Below, in pieces: positions 1 to 8,069 of a stretch of DNA of 64,000 bases. The notes below the pieces were generated by a model. The model worked only from the letters and a program-made list of their open reading frames with translations, searched no databases and was not told the DNA's origin. Within the stretch, counting starts at the first letter, position 1; every line of letters starts with the position of its first letter. The DNA is from Peteryoungia rhizophila (GTDB lineage Bacteria > Pseudomonadota > Alphaproteobacteria > Rhizobiales > Rhizobiaceae): positions 124,001 to 188,000 of the forward strand of contig NZ_STGT01000001.1 of assembly GCF_004912145.1 (NCBI RefSeq), written 5' to 3'. Made by a program: the position numbers and the translations under genes.

Positions 1-215
1 AGATTGGCGTCTACGCCAATGCCTTCGAGACCGACACCGAAGACAAGGCGGCCAACGAGGGCCTGCACGATACCCGCGAGGACCTGACGGGCGACGTCTA
101 TTCCCGCTTCGCCTGCCAATGGGCCGAGGCCGGTGCCACGATGATCGGCGGCTGTTGCGGCATCGGGGCGGAACATATCCACCGAGTGGCTGGCGCGCTG
201 AGAGCGCGGGGCTGA
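1..215 (+). CDS. Homocysteine S-methyltransferase family protein, C-terminal part
   Basis: Only the last 70 codons are present; the reading frame enters at base 3 and the gene begins left of the window. The family transfers a methyl group to homocysteine to make methionine, in the cytoplasm. The fragment holds the GGCCG motif (GATMIGGCCGIG), whose two cysteines bind the catalytic zinc with an upstream cysteine outside the window. The preceding VYANAFETD segment also fits the family. The methyl donor (betaine, S-methylmethionine or another) cannot be told from this fragment. It is cut by the window edge and shows no sign of being a pseudogene. Confidence 0.85.
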   Translation, partial: IGVYANAFETDTEDKAANEGLHDTREDLTGDVYSRFACQWAEAGATMIGGCCGIGAEHIHRVAGALRARG

Positions 216-377
216 CCCTGTTCAGCGGCGCCCAGGCCCACCTGGCGCCGCTGCGATTGTGTCATTCCTGTGATTTTTTCTTGCCGCCTGCCTTGAACTC
301 CGGATGACAGGCCCCATCTGAGCGTTTGCGGACCGGGCCCCTCTGGCGATGGATATTATCCTCGTGATGTCGGACCG

Positions 378-395
378 CATCGAGCACGCTCGATG
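378..395. repeat. Inverted repeat in the leader of the TerC-family gene
   Basis: CATCGAG and CTCGATG form a perfect 7-bp stem around a 4-base loop (CACG), about 80 bases upstream of the TerC-family start. TerC-family genes are often controlled by manganese riboswitches, but I could not find the conserved yybP-ykoY core here. I record only the hairpin. Confidence 0.3.
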
Positions 396-475
396 TCATG
401 CCCGGACCGGATCTCTCTTCTGCGAGACCGTGCGCGCGTTGCATCGAGCCAGATCATGCAACAGAGGTCAGACAC

Positions 476-1489
476 TTGGAACTCCTGCTCATACTCTTTC
501 TCGGCAAGCCACTCTGGATGTGGCTGCTATTCATCCTGTTGGTCGTTGCGCTTCTGGCCTTCGACCTCGGCGTTCTCAACAAGGACGACCATGAAATCGG
601 CATCGCCGAAAGTCTCAAGCTTTCGGCGATGTATATCACCCTCGGGGTGCTCTTCTCCGGCTTCATCTACTGGCAGATGGACACCACGGCGACCGCCCAG
701 TATCTCACGGCCTTCGTGGTCGAGAAAACGCTGGCGATGGACAATATCTTCGTCATTGCGCTGATCTTCAGCTTCTTCGCCATCCCGCGCGAATACCAGC
801 ATCGGGTTCTCTTCTGGGGCATTCTCGGCGTAATCCTGCTGCGCGGCATCATGATCGGCCTCGGCGCCACGATCGTCGATCAGTATCATTGGGTGCTCTA
901 TCTCTTCGCCGGCTTCCTGATCCTGACGGGCATCAAGATGCTGTTCGTCGCCGACAAGGAGCACAAGATCGAGGATAATGCCTTGATCCGCTTCCTGAAG
1001 CGTCGGTTGAACGTGACGGAAGAAACGCATGGTCACGACTTCTTTGTGAAGAAGCCGGATCCGGTAACGGGCAAGATCAGGCGCTTCGCAACGCCGCTCT
1101 TGCTGGCGCTGATCATGATCGAGATCGCCGACCTCGTCTTTGCGGTCGACTCGGTGCCGGCGGTGTTCACCATCACCACCGACCCCTATATCGTCTACAC
1201 CTCGAACATCTTCGCGATCCTCGGCCTGCGCGCACTCTACTTCGCGCTGGATGCCATCCTGCACCGCTTCGCCTACCTGAAGTATGCGCTGTCGGTCCTC
1301 TTGATCTTCATCGGCTCGAAGATCTTCATCGCCTATGGCATGGGCTGGGAGAAGTTCCCGCCGGAATGGTCGCTGGGGATCACCTTCCTCATCCTCGGCG
1401 TTGGCGTTGCCTATTCGCTATGGAAGACGGGCGGTGGCTCCGATGGCACCGCGACCAAGGTCGTGGAAGCCAGGAACCCGGCCGAATAA
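476..1489 (+). CDS. TerC/Alx family integral membrane protein
   Basis: This is a 337-residue polytopic membrane protein of the TerC family, whose members export or buffer metals (Mn2+ in characterised Alx/MntX-type proteins) or contribute to tellurite resistance. Family signatures are the early DLGVLNKD segment, EKTLAMDNIFV and EIADLVFAVDSVPA; the acidic residues within membrane helices form the ion path. About eight hydrophobic segments are visible, with a hydrophilic loop near residues 155-200. I chose the TTG at 476 because AGAGG lies nine bases upstream and the protein then opens like its relatives (LELLLILFLGKPLWMW). A longer in-frame ATG at 398 adds a non-family N-terminus and lacks a ribosome site. 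A hairpin terminator follows the stop. Confidence 0.88.
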   Translation: MELLLILFLGKPLWMWLLFILLVVALLAFDLGVLNKDDHEIGIAESLKLSAMYITLGVLFSGFIYWQMDTTATAQYLTAFVVEKTLAMDNIFVIALIFSFFAIPREYQHRVLFWGILGVILLRGIMIGLGATIVDQYHWVLYLFAGFLILTGIKMLFVADKEHKIEDNALIRFLKRRLNVTEETHGHDFFVKKPDPVTGKIRRFATPLLLALIMIEIADLVFAVDSVPAVFTITTDPYIVYTSNIFAILGLRALYFALDAILHRFAYLKYALSVLLIFIGSKIFIAYGMGWEKFPPEWSLGITFLILGVGVAYSLWKTGGGSDGTATKVVEARNPAE

Positions 1490-1517
1490 GGCCGACATTC
1501 AGGATACCGGAAACGAC

Positions 1518-1541
1518 GAATGGCCCCGCAAGGGGCCATTC
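1518..1541 (+). terminator. Hairpin terminator after the TerC-family gene
   Basis: GAATGGCCCC and GGGGCCATTC form a perfect 10-bp stem with a GCAA tetraloop 29 bases after the stop codon. A short T-rich stretch (CTGTTGT) follows, so it is a reasonable rho-independent terminator. It lies between converging genes (TerC-family on plus, xseB on minus) and may serve both. Confidence 0.65.
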
Positions 1542-1591
1542 TGTTGTGGGGGCGTCTCTTCAAATCGGCAGCCTCTTCGGCCAGCCGTCGA

Positions 1592-1846
1592 TCACGCGCC
1601 GTCGAGCGGTTCGACGCCTGCAGGCTTGCCGGCGCGGTCGAGGCGGATCTTTTCAATGCGGTTTTCGGCGGCCGAGAGCAGCTGCTCGCAATGCTTCTTC
1701 AGAAGCTCGCCGCGCTCGTAGATGGCGATGGATTCGTCCAGCGCCACGTCGCCCCGTTCGAGGCGTGCCACGATGCTTTCGAGCTCGGCCACGGCCTTTT
1801 CGAAGGAATAGCCGGTGAGATCGGCGGGAGCGGTGGCGTCGGACAT
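1592..1846 (-). CDS. xseB: Exodeoxyribonuclease VII small subunit
   Basis: This 84-residue protein matches XseB in length and in its core ([20 protein letters not shown], then [22 protein letters not shown]). It is the small coiled-coil subunit that binds XseA to form exonuclease VII, which degrades single-stranded DNA into oligonucleotides. The chosen ATG at 1846 has AAGGG just upstream; a TTG two codons earlier is less likely. It sits two bases downstream of the histone-deacetylase-like gene and is probably co-transcribed. In many alphaproteobacteria xseB is followed by dxs and tlyA. Here tlyA is nearby on the opposite strand, but no dxs lies between them. Confidence 0.92.
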   Translation of the reverse strand: MSDATAPADLTGYSFEKAVAELESIVARLERGDVALDESIAIYERGELLKKHCEQLLSAAENRIEKIRLDRAGKPAGVEPLDGA

Positions 1847-1848
1847 AC

Positions 1849-2784
1849 TCAACCCTTCATCAGTCTCAGAATGTGCAGGCCCGCCGATTCGGCGAGGCCT
1901 TCCAGATCATAGCCGCCTTCGAGCAGGCTGACGACCCGGTTATGGGCGAAACGGTCTGCGACCTCCAGGAGCCTGCCCGTCGCCCAGTCGAAATCCTCGC
2001 CGACCAGATTGATCTGTGCCAGCGGATCGCGGTGATGCGCGTCGAAGCCGGCCGAGATCAGGATGAAGTCGGGCGAGAAATCGTTGAGCGCCGGCAGGAC
2101 ACGGCTCTTGAAGGCTTCGCGGAAATGATCAGAGCCGACATTGGGCGAGAGCGGCGCATTGACGATGTTGCGGTGCTTGCCGGTCTCGTCCTTGGCGCCT
2201 GTGCCCGGGTAAAGCGGCATCTGGTGGGTCGAGCAGAAAAGAACCGAGGGGTCGTCCCAGAAGATGTCCTGGGTGCCGTTGCCGTGGTGAACATCCCAAT
2301 CGACGATCGCGACGCGCTCGACACCATAAGTCTTCTGGACATGGCGGGCGGCGATCGCCACCGTATTGAACAGGCAGAAACCCATGGCCTTCGACTTTTC
2401 GGCATGGTGGCCCGGCGGACGGCCCGCGACGAAGGCGTTGTCGGCCTTGCCGGTCATGACGTCGTCGACGGCGGCGATCGCCCCGCCGATGGCGGTCAGC
2501 GCGACCTGCAGGCTCTTCTGCGACGCATAGGTATCGGATTCGATCTGGTTGATGCGATCCTCTTCCTCGGGGATCTGCCGCATCACGGCGAAGAGATGCT
2601 CCTCGGGATGGGCGAGCGTGACGACGTCTTCGTTCGCCTGCTTCGCCTCGATCCGTTCCAGCCGAGCAAAGTTCGGATGCTCCAGCGCGATGTTGAGCGA
2701 GCGCAGCCGGTCGGCCCTTTCGGGGTGGCCTTCGGGCGTGTTGTGTTCGAGGAAGATCGGGTTCTCGTAAAGACGGGTGGCCAT
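1849..2784 (-). CDS. Histone deacetylase family protein (acetoin-utilisation type)
   Basis: This 311-residue protein has the arginase/deacetylase fold of bacterial class II HDAC-like enzymes, which are zinc amidohydrolases acting on acetylated amines or lysines. Visible motifs are the N-terminal [20 protein letters not shown] (catalytic histidine pair) and the metal ligands in [13 protein letters not shown] (Asp and His) and [12 protein letters not shown] (Asp), with GGYDL near the C-terminus. The ATG at 2784 has AAGGA upstream and gives the usual family start; an upstream in-frame extension to 2832 lacks family sequence. It is the first gene of a probable operon with xseB. The true substrate (acetylpolyamine, acetyl-lysine protein or other) is unknown. 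Confidence 0.9.
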   Translation of the reverse strand: MATRLYENPIFLEHNTPEGHPERADRLRSLNIALEHPNFARLERIEAKQANEDVVTLAHPEEHLFAVMRQIPEEEDRINQIESDTYASQKSLQVALTAIGGAIAAVDDVMTGKADNAFVAGRPPGHHAEKSKAMGFCLFNTVAIAARHVQKTYGVERVAIVDWDVHHGNGTQDIFWDDPSVLFCSTHQMPLYPGTGAKDETGKHRNIVNAPLSPNVGSDHFREAFKSRVLPALNDFSPDFILISAGFDAHHRDPLAQINLVGEDFDWATGRLLEVADRFAHNRVVSLLEGGYDLEGLAESAGLHILRLMKG

Positions 2785-2965
2785 GGGGCATCCTTGCTGG
2801 GTCCGGTCGAACATAATGCGCTCGACGAGCATCTTCCACCTCGCATCCCGGTTTTACCCAGTCCACTTGTGCAGCGAGCCGATGACGGACACGGTTCGAG
2901 ACCTTGTGAAGCCGCCTGCGATGCCGTTAGATGCCGCTAACACATGGAAAAACTCGGGGAAGAGC

Positions 2966-3367
2966 ATGGATGAGATGGAACGTGTGGAGGTGAGCACGCT
3001 TGTTGTTGCCTATCGCGACATCGGTCCGACGGGCGAAATGCGCGCTTCAGCCTATGTGATCCATGCCGAGGAGGCCGTACGGCACTTCTGGCGCTATCGT
3101 CCGCCGCTCGAAGACGAGCCAGTTTACAGCCCGACCAAGCTCGAGGTCCGCCTGCACCAGCCGCTCCGCTTCGAGGACGAGGTCCGTATGGTCGTCCAGG
3201 TCGACAAGATCGGCGGCAAATCGGTGGGCTTCGAGGTCGCGATGGAGAAGGACGGCCAGACGGTGGCCGAGATCGATCTCACCTGGACGGCCCGCAGCGC
3301 CGAGAGCAACGAACCTGTCGCCCTGCCGGAAGACATAAGAGACTGGCTCTACAGATATGTGCGCTAG
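2966..3367 (+). CDS. Acyl-CoA thioesterase-like protein, hotdog fold
   Basis: This 133-residue protein looks like a YbgC/4-hydroxybenzoyl-CoA-thioesterase type hotdog protein. It has VSTLVVAYRDIGPTGEMRASAYVIHAEEA (the position where family members carry the catalytic acidic residue and helix), then alternating beta strands ending in TVAEIDLTWTAR. Such enzymes hydrolyse acyl-CoA thioesters in the cytoplasm. I chose the ATG at 2966, preceded by GGGGAAG; an in-frame ATG at 2884 would add 27 residues without family character and has no clear ribosome site. It is divergent from the deacetylase-like gene and is followed by a strong hairpin. The substrate cannot be inferred. Confidence 0.7.
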   Translation: MDEMERVEVSTLVVAYRDIGPTGEMRASAYVIHAEEAVRHFWRYRPPLEDEPVYSPTKLEVRLHQPLRFEDEVRMVVQVDKIGGKSVGFEVAMEKDGQTVAEIDLTWTARSAESNEPVALPEDIRDWLYRYVR

Positions 3368-3408
3368 CACTTCGACCGGCTGACGACTGGCGGAACGCCA
3401 AAACGAAC

Positions 3409-3440
3409 GAAGCCCCCCGGGCCCGAAACCGGGGGGCTTC
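3409..3440 (+). terminator. Strong GC hairpin after the thioesterase gene
   Basis: GAAGCCCCCCGG and CCGGGGGGCTTC pair perfectly (12 bp) around an 8-base loop, 42 bases after the stop. The downstream sequence CATTCTC is only weakly T-rich, so termination efficiency is uncertain. Confidence 0.7.
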
Positions 3441-3700
3441 CATTCTCTACAGACCTTGAGGAGGAGGACGGCCTGCAGTCTCGTGTCGGAGCGCGCTGCT
3501 TGGGAGGGAGGATCGCTTCGCGCCGGCCAGTGAACATTAGAATAGATTGCTTAATGCCTCACTAATGAAACTCTGAGGGGAGAAGGCACGAAGCTCTGCC
3601 GACCGGGCAATGGGCCATGCCACTGCTTCATGCCCTGCCCTGCGCCCGCCAAACGCGAAAAACACTTGCAGGCCGCGGCCACAAGCATCATTGACGGGGC
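3441..3700. other. Gene-free stretch upstream of tlyA
   Basis: With the terminator, 333 bases lie between the thioesterase stop and tlyA. I see no convincing small gene or RNA. One degenerate CtrA-like site (TTAA-N7-CTAA, 3551-3565) lies about 135 bases upstream of tlyA. Reading frames on the minus strand here are shadows. Confidence 0.4.
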
Positions 3701-4531
3701 ATGAAAAAGCTTCCTGAACCCCAGCGCCTCGACCAGCTCCTGGTCGCCCTTGGCCTCTTCGCCAGCCGCTCCCGCTCCCGTGACGCCATCCAGCGTGGCA
3801 CGGTGAAGATTGACGGCAAGGTGGTGTCGAAACCCAGCCTCGTTTTTGCCGCCACGCATCAGTTCGAAATCGACGATCCGGCCCAGGATTACGTCTCGCG
3901 CGCGGCGCTGAAACTCGACGCCGCGCTCGACCATTTCGGTCTTTCGCCGGAAGGGTGCCACTGCCTTGATGTCGGCGCATCCACTGGTGGCTTCACCGAG
4001 GTGCTGCTGAAGCGCGGCGCTGCCCATGTGACCGCGATCGATGTCGGCCACGATCAGATGCATCCGCGGCTTCTCAGCGATCCACGCGTCACCAATATCG
4101 AAGGGCTGAACGCGCGTTATCTGGAGCCCGACGATTACGACGATCAGCCCTTCGACTTCCTCGTTTCCGACGTTTCCTTCATCTCGTTGAAGCTGGCGCT
4201 GGCGCCGGCCCTCGACCAGGCCGAGCCAGGCGCGCATTGCCTGCTGCTCGTCAAGCCGCAATTCGAGGCAGGCCGCGAGGCGATCAGCAAGGCGGGCCTG
4301 CTGAAAGAGCCGGAGACGGCACCGCTGGTCGCAGCCGAACTGGAACGCTGGCTGACGGAAGACATGGGCTGGACAAGCCTCGGCCTCATCCCCTCCCCGA
4401 TCGCAGGTGGCGACGGCAATGAGGAATTCATGCTCGCCGGCGTGAAGCCGCTCGATGTAGACGGCGGCGAGGATGAGGGACCTGGGGACGATCTGGATGA
4501 CGAGCTTGGGGATGAAGGGGGCGAGGCATGA
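3701..4531 (+). CDS. tlyA: TlyA family rRNA 2'-O-methyltransferase (hemolysin A type)
   Basis: This 276-residue protein has an N-terminal S4 RNA-binding domain (about residues 6-65; RLDQLLVALGLFASRSRSRD) followed by an FtsJ/RrmJ-type methyltransferase domain. The SAM-binding motif is DVGASTGGFTEVLL (about residues 88-101). Other catalytic-region motifs are SRAALKLDAAL, LVSDVSFISLKLAL and LLVKPQFEAGRE, supplying the K-D-K type residues of the family. TlyA methylates cytidines in 16S and 23S rRNA. The last 25 residues are an acidic tail rich in Asp, Glu and Gly, probably disordered. GGGGC lies just upstream of the ATG. The stop overlaps the next RNA methyltransferase by four bases (ATGA), so the two are translationally coupled. 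Confidence 0.93.
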   Translation: MKKLPEPQRLDQLLVALGLFASRSRSRDAIQRGTVKIDGKVVSKPSLVFAATHQFEIDDPAQDYVSRAALKLDAALDHFGLSPEGCHCLDVGASTGGFTEVLLKRGAAHVTAIDVGHDQMHPRLLSDPRVTNIEGLNARYLEPDDYDDQPFDFLVSDVSFISLKLALAPALDQAEPGAHCLLLVKPQFEAGREAISKAGLLKEPETAPLVAAELERWLTEDMGWTSLGLIPSPIAGGDGNEEFMLAGVKPLDVDGGEDEGPGDDLDDELGDEGGEA

Positions 4532-5778
4532 GCGCGGAAACCGTTACGATCGCGAGCCTCGGCGCCAAGGGCGACGGAGTGGCGCATGGTGCTGATGGTC
4601 CCGTCTTCGTGCCCTTCGCCCTGCCCGGCGAAACCGTCTCGATCGCAAAGGTGAAGAACGAGGGCACGATCATGTCCTTTGCCACCACCTCGCCCGATCG
4701 CGTTCAGCCCCCGTGCAAGCATTTCGGTCCTGACGGCGTCGGCGGTGTCTGCGGCGGCTGCTCGCTGCAACATGTGGCAAAACCCGCCTACAACGCCTTC
4801 AAGCGGCAGGTGCTGATCGATGCCCTGAAGTCGAAGGGGATCGAGGCGCCCGTCGGCGACATCTTCGAAGCTCATCCACACCAGCGCCGACGCCTTGTCT
4901 TCACGGTCCGGCGGCGGGAACAGGGTCTCGTCATGGGCTTCATGCAGGCAGAGACCCATCATGTCGTGCCGGTCGAGGAATGTCCGATCGCGTCGGACGG
5001 GCTGATCTCCCGCCTCGACGCAATCAAGATCATTGCCAATGCCGCCGGTGCGGAGCATTTCCGTGTCACGGTGACAGAGACCACGACTGGTCTCGATATC
5101 TCGCTCGACGGCCTGCGCGGCGGGCTTGGCGACCAGGAGCGGCGCGCGGTCACCAATGCTGTCGTCAAGCTCAAGGGCATCGCACGCGTTTCGGCCAATG
5201 GCGAGATCGTCATCGAGCCGCACAAGCCGCTACTCGACTTTGCCGGCGCCCGTGTGGTGCTGCCGCCGGGCGGCTTCACCCAGGCGACGCATGAGGCGGA
5301 AGAACACATGGCGGCACTCGCCCGCGCCCATATCGGCAAGGCGAAGAAGGTCGTGGATCTCTTTGCCGGCGTCGGCACTTTTGCGCTGAGGCTCGCCCGC
5401 GCCTCCTCCGTGCTCGCGGTCGAATCCGACGAGAAGGCGGTGAAGTCGCTCGATTTTGCCGCGCGCAACACGCAAGGACTGAAGCCAGTCACCGTGGAGA
5501 AGCGCGATCTTTTCCGTCGCCCGTTGATGACCTCCGAATTCAAGGGTTTCGATGCCGTGCTCTTCGATCCGCCGCGGGCGGGTGCCGAGGTGCAATGTGC
5601 GGAACTGGCGAAAAGCCAAGTGAAGAAGATCGTGGCGATCAGCTGCAATCCGCTGACGCTCGCCCGCGACCTCTCGATCCTGATCGCCGGCGGCTACCGC
5701 GTCGACCATGTGACGCCGATCGACCAGTTCCTCTGGTCGCCGCATGTCGAGGCTGTCGCGACACTCAGCAAGGGATGA
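4528..5778 (+). CDS. Class I SAM-dependent RNA (uracil-5-) methyltransferase, TrmA/RumA family
   Basis: This 416-residue protein has a TRAM-like N-terminus (VTIASLGAKGDGVAHGADG), then four cysteines arranged as in RumA for a 4Fe-4S cluster: three in CKHFGPDGVGGVCGGC (about residues 63-78) and one in CPIASDG (about 152). The SAM motif is DLFAGVGTFALRLA (about 277-290). FDPPRAGA and ISCNP (catalytic nucleophile Cys373) complete the uracil-C5 methyltransferase signature. The substrate is a uridine in rRNA or tRNA; RlmD-like 23S rRNA activity is plausible but not proven by sequence. It overlaps tlyA by ATGA, so this is a two-gene RNA-methylation operon. Confidence 0.9.
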   Translation: MSAETVTIASLGAKGDGVAHGADGPVFVPFALPGETVSIAKVKNEGTIMSFATTSPDRVQPPCKHFGPDGVGGVCGGCSLQHVAKPAYNAFKRQVLIDALKSKGIEAPVGDIFEAHPHQRRRLVFTVRRREQGLVMGFMQAETHHVVPVEECPIASDGLISRLDAIKIIANAAGAEHFRVTVTETTTGLDISLDGLRGGLGDQERRAVTNAVVKLKGIARVSANGEIVIEPHKPLLDFAGARVVLPPGGFTQATHEAEEHMAALARAHIGKAKKVVDLFAGVGTFALRLARASSVLAVESDEKAVKSLDFAARNTQGLKPVTVEKRDLFRRPLMTSEFKGFDAVLFDPPRAGAEVQCAELAKSQVKKIVAISCNPLTLARDLSILIAGGYRVDHVTPIDQFLWSPHVEAVATLSKG

Positions 5779-5789
5779 ACGAGGCCATA

Positions 5790-5818
5790 CATCCTCCACG
5801 CTGATATCGTGGAGGATG
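5790..5818 (+). terminator. Hairpin after the RNA methyltransferase gene
   Basis: CATCCTCCACG and CGTGGAGGATG form an 11-bp perfect stem with a 7-base loop, 12 bases after the stop. There is no T-run, so it may be a terminator or a 3'-end stabiliser. Confidence 0.5.
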
Positions 5819-5969
5819 GTTGATCGCGGGTTTACCCCCTCGCTAACACTTAGTTAAAATGCAACCAAAGATATTTCTTATAAAGCTATTGCTCGTTTAA
5901 CGATATTGTGCGATCTTTTGATCTCCAGTGCAGTTTTTGCCAACCCATGCGGTTGATTGGAGGAATCCC

Positions 5970-7550
5970 ATGTCAGAAGTTGCGATGCACGGACACGGCG
6001 TCCGTGGGATGAACCGTGCCGCATTGCAGGCGCTTGCCGGCAATGCTGACCCTGGAAAATTCGGACGCATGTTTCCAACGCTCACCGCGATGGAAGCCGA
6101 TGAAGACGATCTCTTCGACCTTGCCGAAGCGATGAAAGACAAGGTCGATGCGCAGGGGAACACCGATCCTGCGGGCGACAATCCCAACATTCCCGCCGGC
6201 TTCACCTATCTCGGGCAGTTCGTCGATCACGACATCACGCTCGACACGACACCGCTCGAGCAGCAGCAGGCAGACCCGCTGGCGACCAGCAATTTCAGGA
6301 CGCCGGCGCTGGATCTGGATTCCCTTTATGGGGACGGACCCGGCATCCATCCCTATCTCTACGATCGAGACCCGGCGACCCATCGCGTCATCGAACGGTT
6401 CTTGATCGGCAAGACGTCGGAATCACCCGACAAGGCCGGAAACACCATTCCGGGTTTCAAGAACGACCTGCCGCGCAATCAAGTCGGGCATGCGCTGATT
6501 TTCGACGAGCGGAACGACGAGAATCTGCTGGTGGCGCAATTCCACCTGCTGATGCTGAAGTTTCACAACAAGGTGGTCGAGAGCCTAGAGGCCTCGCAGC
6601 CAGGCCTCAGAGGGTCGGCGCTCTTTCGCGAAGCACGGCGCATCGTGACCTGGCATTATCAATGGATCGTGCTGTTCGATTTCGTCGAGCGCCTCACGGA
6701 GCCGGGGCTCGTCCGCAAGATCAAGCAGAACGGGCGCCGCTTCTACCGTTTCCGCAGCCGACCCTACATGCCGGCGGAATTCGCGGCGGCCGCCTATCGG
6801 CTCGGACATTCCATGGTCCGGCAGACCTACAATCACAACCGGGTGTTCAATCCCGGCCCCGACGCTATCGTGGATGGGACGCTAAAGCTCTTGTTCAACT
6901 TCACCGGCAAGTCCGGCCAGATCGTCGGCGAACTCGTCGACCAAGGCGCCGCCAATACCGGTGGCGGTCCCGGCCCACTCAAGGATCTGCCATCGAACTG
7001 GATCATCGACTGGCGGCGGTTCTTCGATCTCGACACGCCGCCCGAACCCAATTTCGTGCTCAATGCGTCGAGAAGGCTCGATCCCTTCATCGTGCCGGAA
7101 CTGCACACGCTACCGGGTCTGCGACCTGAGACGGACAAGACGGCCGCCCGCGACTTCGTGCTGCCCTTCCGCAACTTGAAGCGCGGGGTGCAGATCGGAC
7201 TGCCATCTGCACAGGACGTCTGTCGGGCCATGGGGATCGTGCCGCTGAAACCGTCCGAGATCGCCACGGGACCGGACGGCGCTGTCGCCGCCAGGCATGG
7301 CTTCCACAAGAAGACGCCGCTCTGGTACTACGTGCTGAAGGAGGCCGAGCACCACCACAAGGGGCTTCGCCTCGGACCGATGGGATCGACGATCGTGGCG
7401 GAGACCTTTCTCGGCCTCGTGCATGGCGATCACGATTCCTTCCTGTGGCGGCAGTCGAACTGGGTGCCCCATCTACCGAGTGCTGCGCCCGGCCATTTCA
7501 CCGTGGCCGATCTCCTGCGCTTCGTTGACGAGATCAATCCGATCGGGTGA
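5970..7550 (+). CDS. Animal-type haem peroxidase (peroxidase-cyclooxygenase superfamily)
   Basis: This 526-residue protein belongs to the An_peroxidase family better known from animal myeloperoxidase and lactoperoxidase. The distal haem motif is YLGQFVDHDITLDT with His87. The conserved DERNDENLLVAQFHLLMLK segment and the proximal YRLGHSMVR with His280 are present. FVLPFRNLKRGVQIGLPSAQ and LWYYVLKEAE complete the core. Members oxidise halides, phenols or lipids with hydrogen peroxide. I see no secretion signal, so location is unclear. GGAGG sits seven bases before the ATG; an upstream in-frame start at 5928 lacks family sequence. A degenerate CtrA-like site (CTAA-N7-TTAA, 5843-5857) lies upstream. 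Confidence 0.88.
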   Translation: MSEVAMHGHGVRGMNRAALQALAGNADPGKFGRMFPTLTAMEADEDDLFDLAEAMKDKVDAQGNTDPAGDNPNIPAGFTYLGQFVDHDITLDTTPLEQQQADPLATSNFRTPALDLDSLYGDGPGIHPYLYDRDPATHRVIERFLIGKTSESPDKAGNTIPGFKNDLPRNQVGHALIFDERNDENLLVAQFHLLMLKFHNKVVESLEASQPGLRGSALFREARRIVTWHYQWIVLFDFVERLTEPGLVRKIKQNGRRFYRFRSRPYMPAEFAAAAYRLGHSMVRQTYNHNRVFNPGPDAIVDGTLKLLFNFTGKSGQIVGELVDQGAANTGGGPGPLKDLPSNWIIDWRRFFDLDTPPEPNFVLNASRRLDPFIVPELHTLPGLRPETDKTAARDFVLPFRNLKRGVQIGLPSAQDVCRAMGIVPLKPSEIATGPDGAVAARHGFHKKTPLWYYVLKEAEHHHKGLRLGPMGSTIVAETFLGLVHGDHDSFLWRQSNWVPHLPSAAPGHFTVADLLRFVDEINPIG

Positions 7551-7562
7551 GCAGCCCTCGGG

Positions 7563-7868
7563 TCAGTATGTGTAGAGCGTGCCGGAGCCGGTGACATTTG
7601 CGCAGCGGCAGCGGCCACCGACCCGACCGGGCTTGGCGGGGCAGGAAACCTGCCCGCCACCGCCGACGCTGCCGGACTGGTCGACGACGCAGACATAGCG
7701 CTGCGGGCGTACCGGCCGACTTTGTCTGGGCGTGTTCTGGGTTTCGCTGATCACGTCGTTGGAATCATTGACCTGAACAACGGATGCACCGCCGGTCGAG
7801 ATGGTATCGGCAACCGATACGGTGACGCTGAGGAAAAGGCTGAGTGCGACAAAAAACAAACGCAACAT
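7563..7868 (-). CDS. Small secreted protein of unknown function
   Basis: This 101-residue protein has a clear signal peptide (MLRLFFVALSLFLSVTVSVA, cleavage near residue 20-22), giving an approximately 80-residue mature protein. Four cysteines (in YVCVVDQSG, VSCPAKPG and GRCRCANVTG) could form two disulfides, which fits a periplasmic or outer-surface location. AGAGG lies upstream of the ATG at 7868; the frame runs open further upstream to 8030 without a good start. It converges with the haem peroxidase gene, 12 bases apart. No known family recognised. Confidence 0.7.
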   Translation of the reverse strand: MLRLFFVALSLFLSVTVSVADTISTGGASVVQVNDSNDVISETQNTPRQSRPVRPQRYVCVVDQSGSVGGGGQVSCPAKPGRVGGRCRCANVTGSGTLYTY

Positions 7869-8017
7869 GATGACCTCTGAGGGGTTCTCGAATTTCTGCC
7901 GGCCGCGTCCACACCGGTCGTGTGGTCTGAATACCGAACGCCGGAAACAGGACATGGTTGCAGACAGTAGTGGCAAAGACTGAACACAGGCTGAACCAAT
8001 CCTAAACTCGGAAACGG

Positions 8018-8044
8018 GAAACGGCGCCACGAGGGCGCCGTTTC
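8018..8044 (-). terminator. Hairpin terminator of the chemoreceptor gene
   Basis: GAAACGGCGCC and GGCGCCGTTTC form an 11-bp perfect stem with a 5-base loop, 25 bases past the stop of the minus-strand chemoreceptor gene. On the minus strand the stem ends in GTTTC, a weak T-run. Confidence 0.65.
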
Positions 8045-8069
8045 GATTGTGTCGCGATATGCGTTCCGG

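Noticed and set aside
398..475. Upstream ATG for the TerC-family gene
   Set aside because: Adds a non-hydrophobic, non-family N-terminus; the TTG at 476 has a ribosome site and a matching family start.
3551..3565. CtrA-like TTAA-N7-CTAA upstream of tlyA
   Set aside because: One arm deviates and the target is a housekeeping methyltransferase; not strong enough to list as a site.
5843..5857. CtrA-like CTAA-N7-TTAA upstream of the haem peroxidase gene
   Set aside because: One mismatch in an essential base; kept only as a remark.
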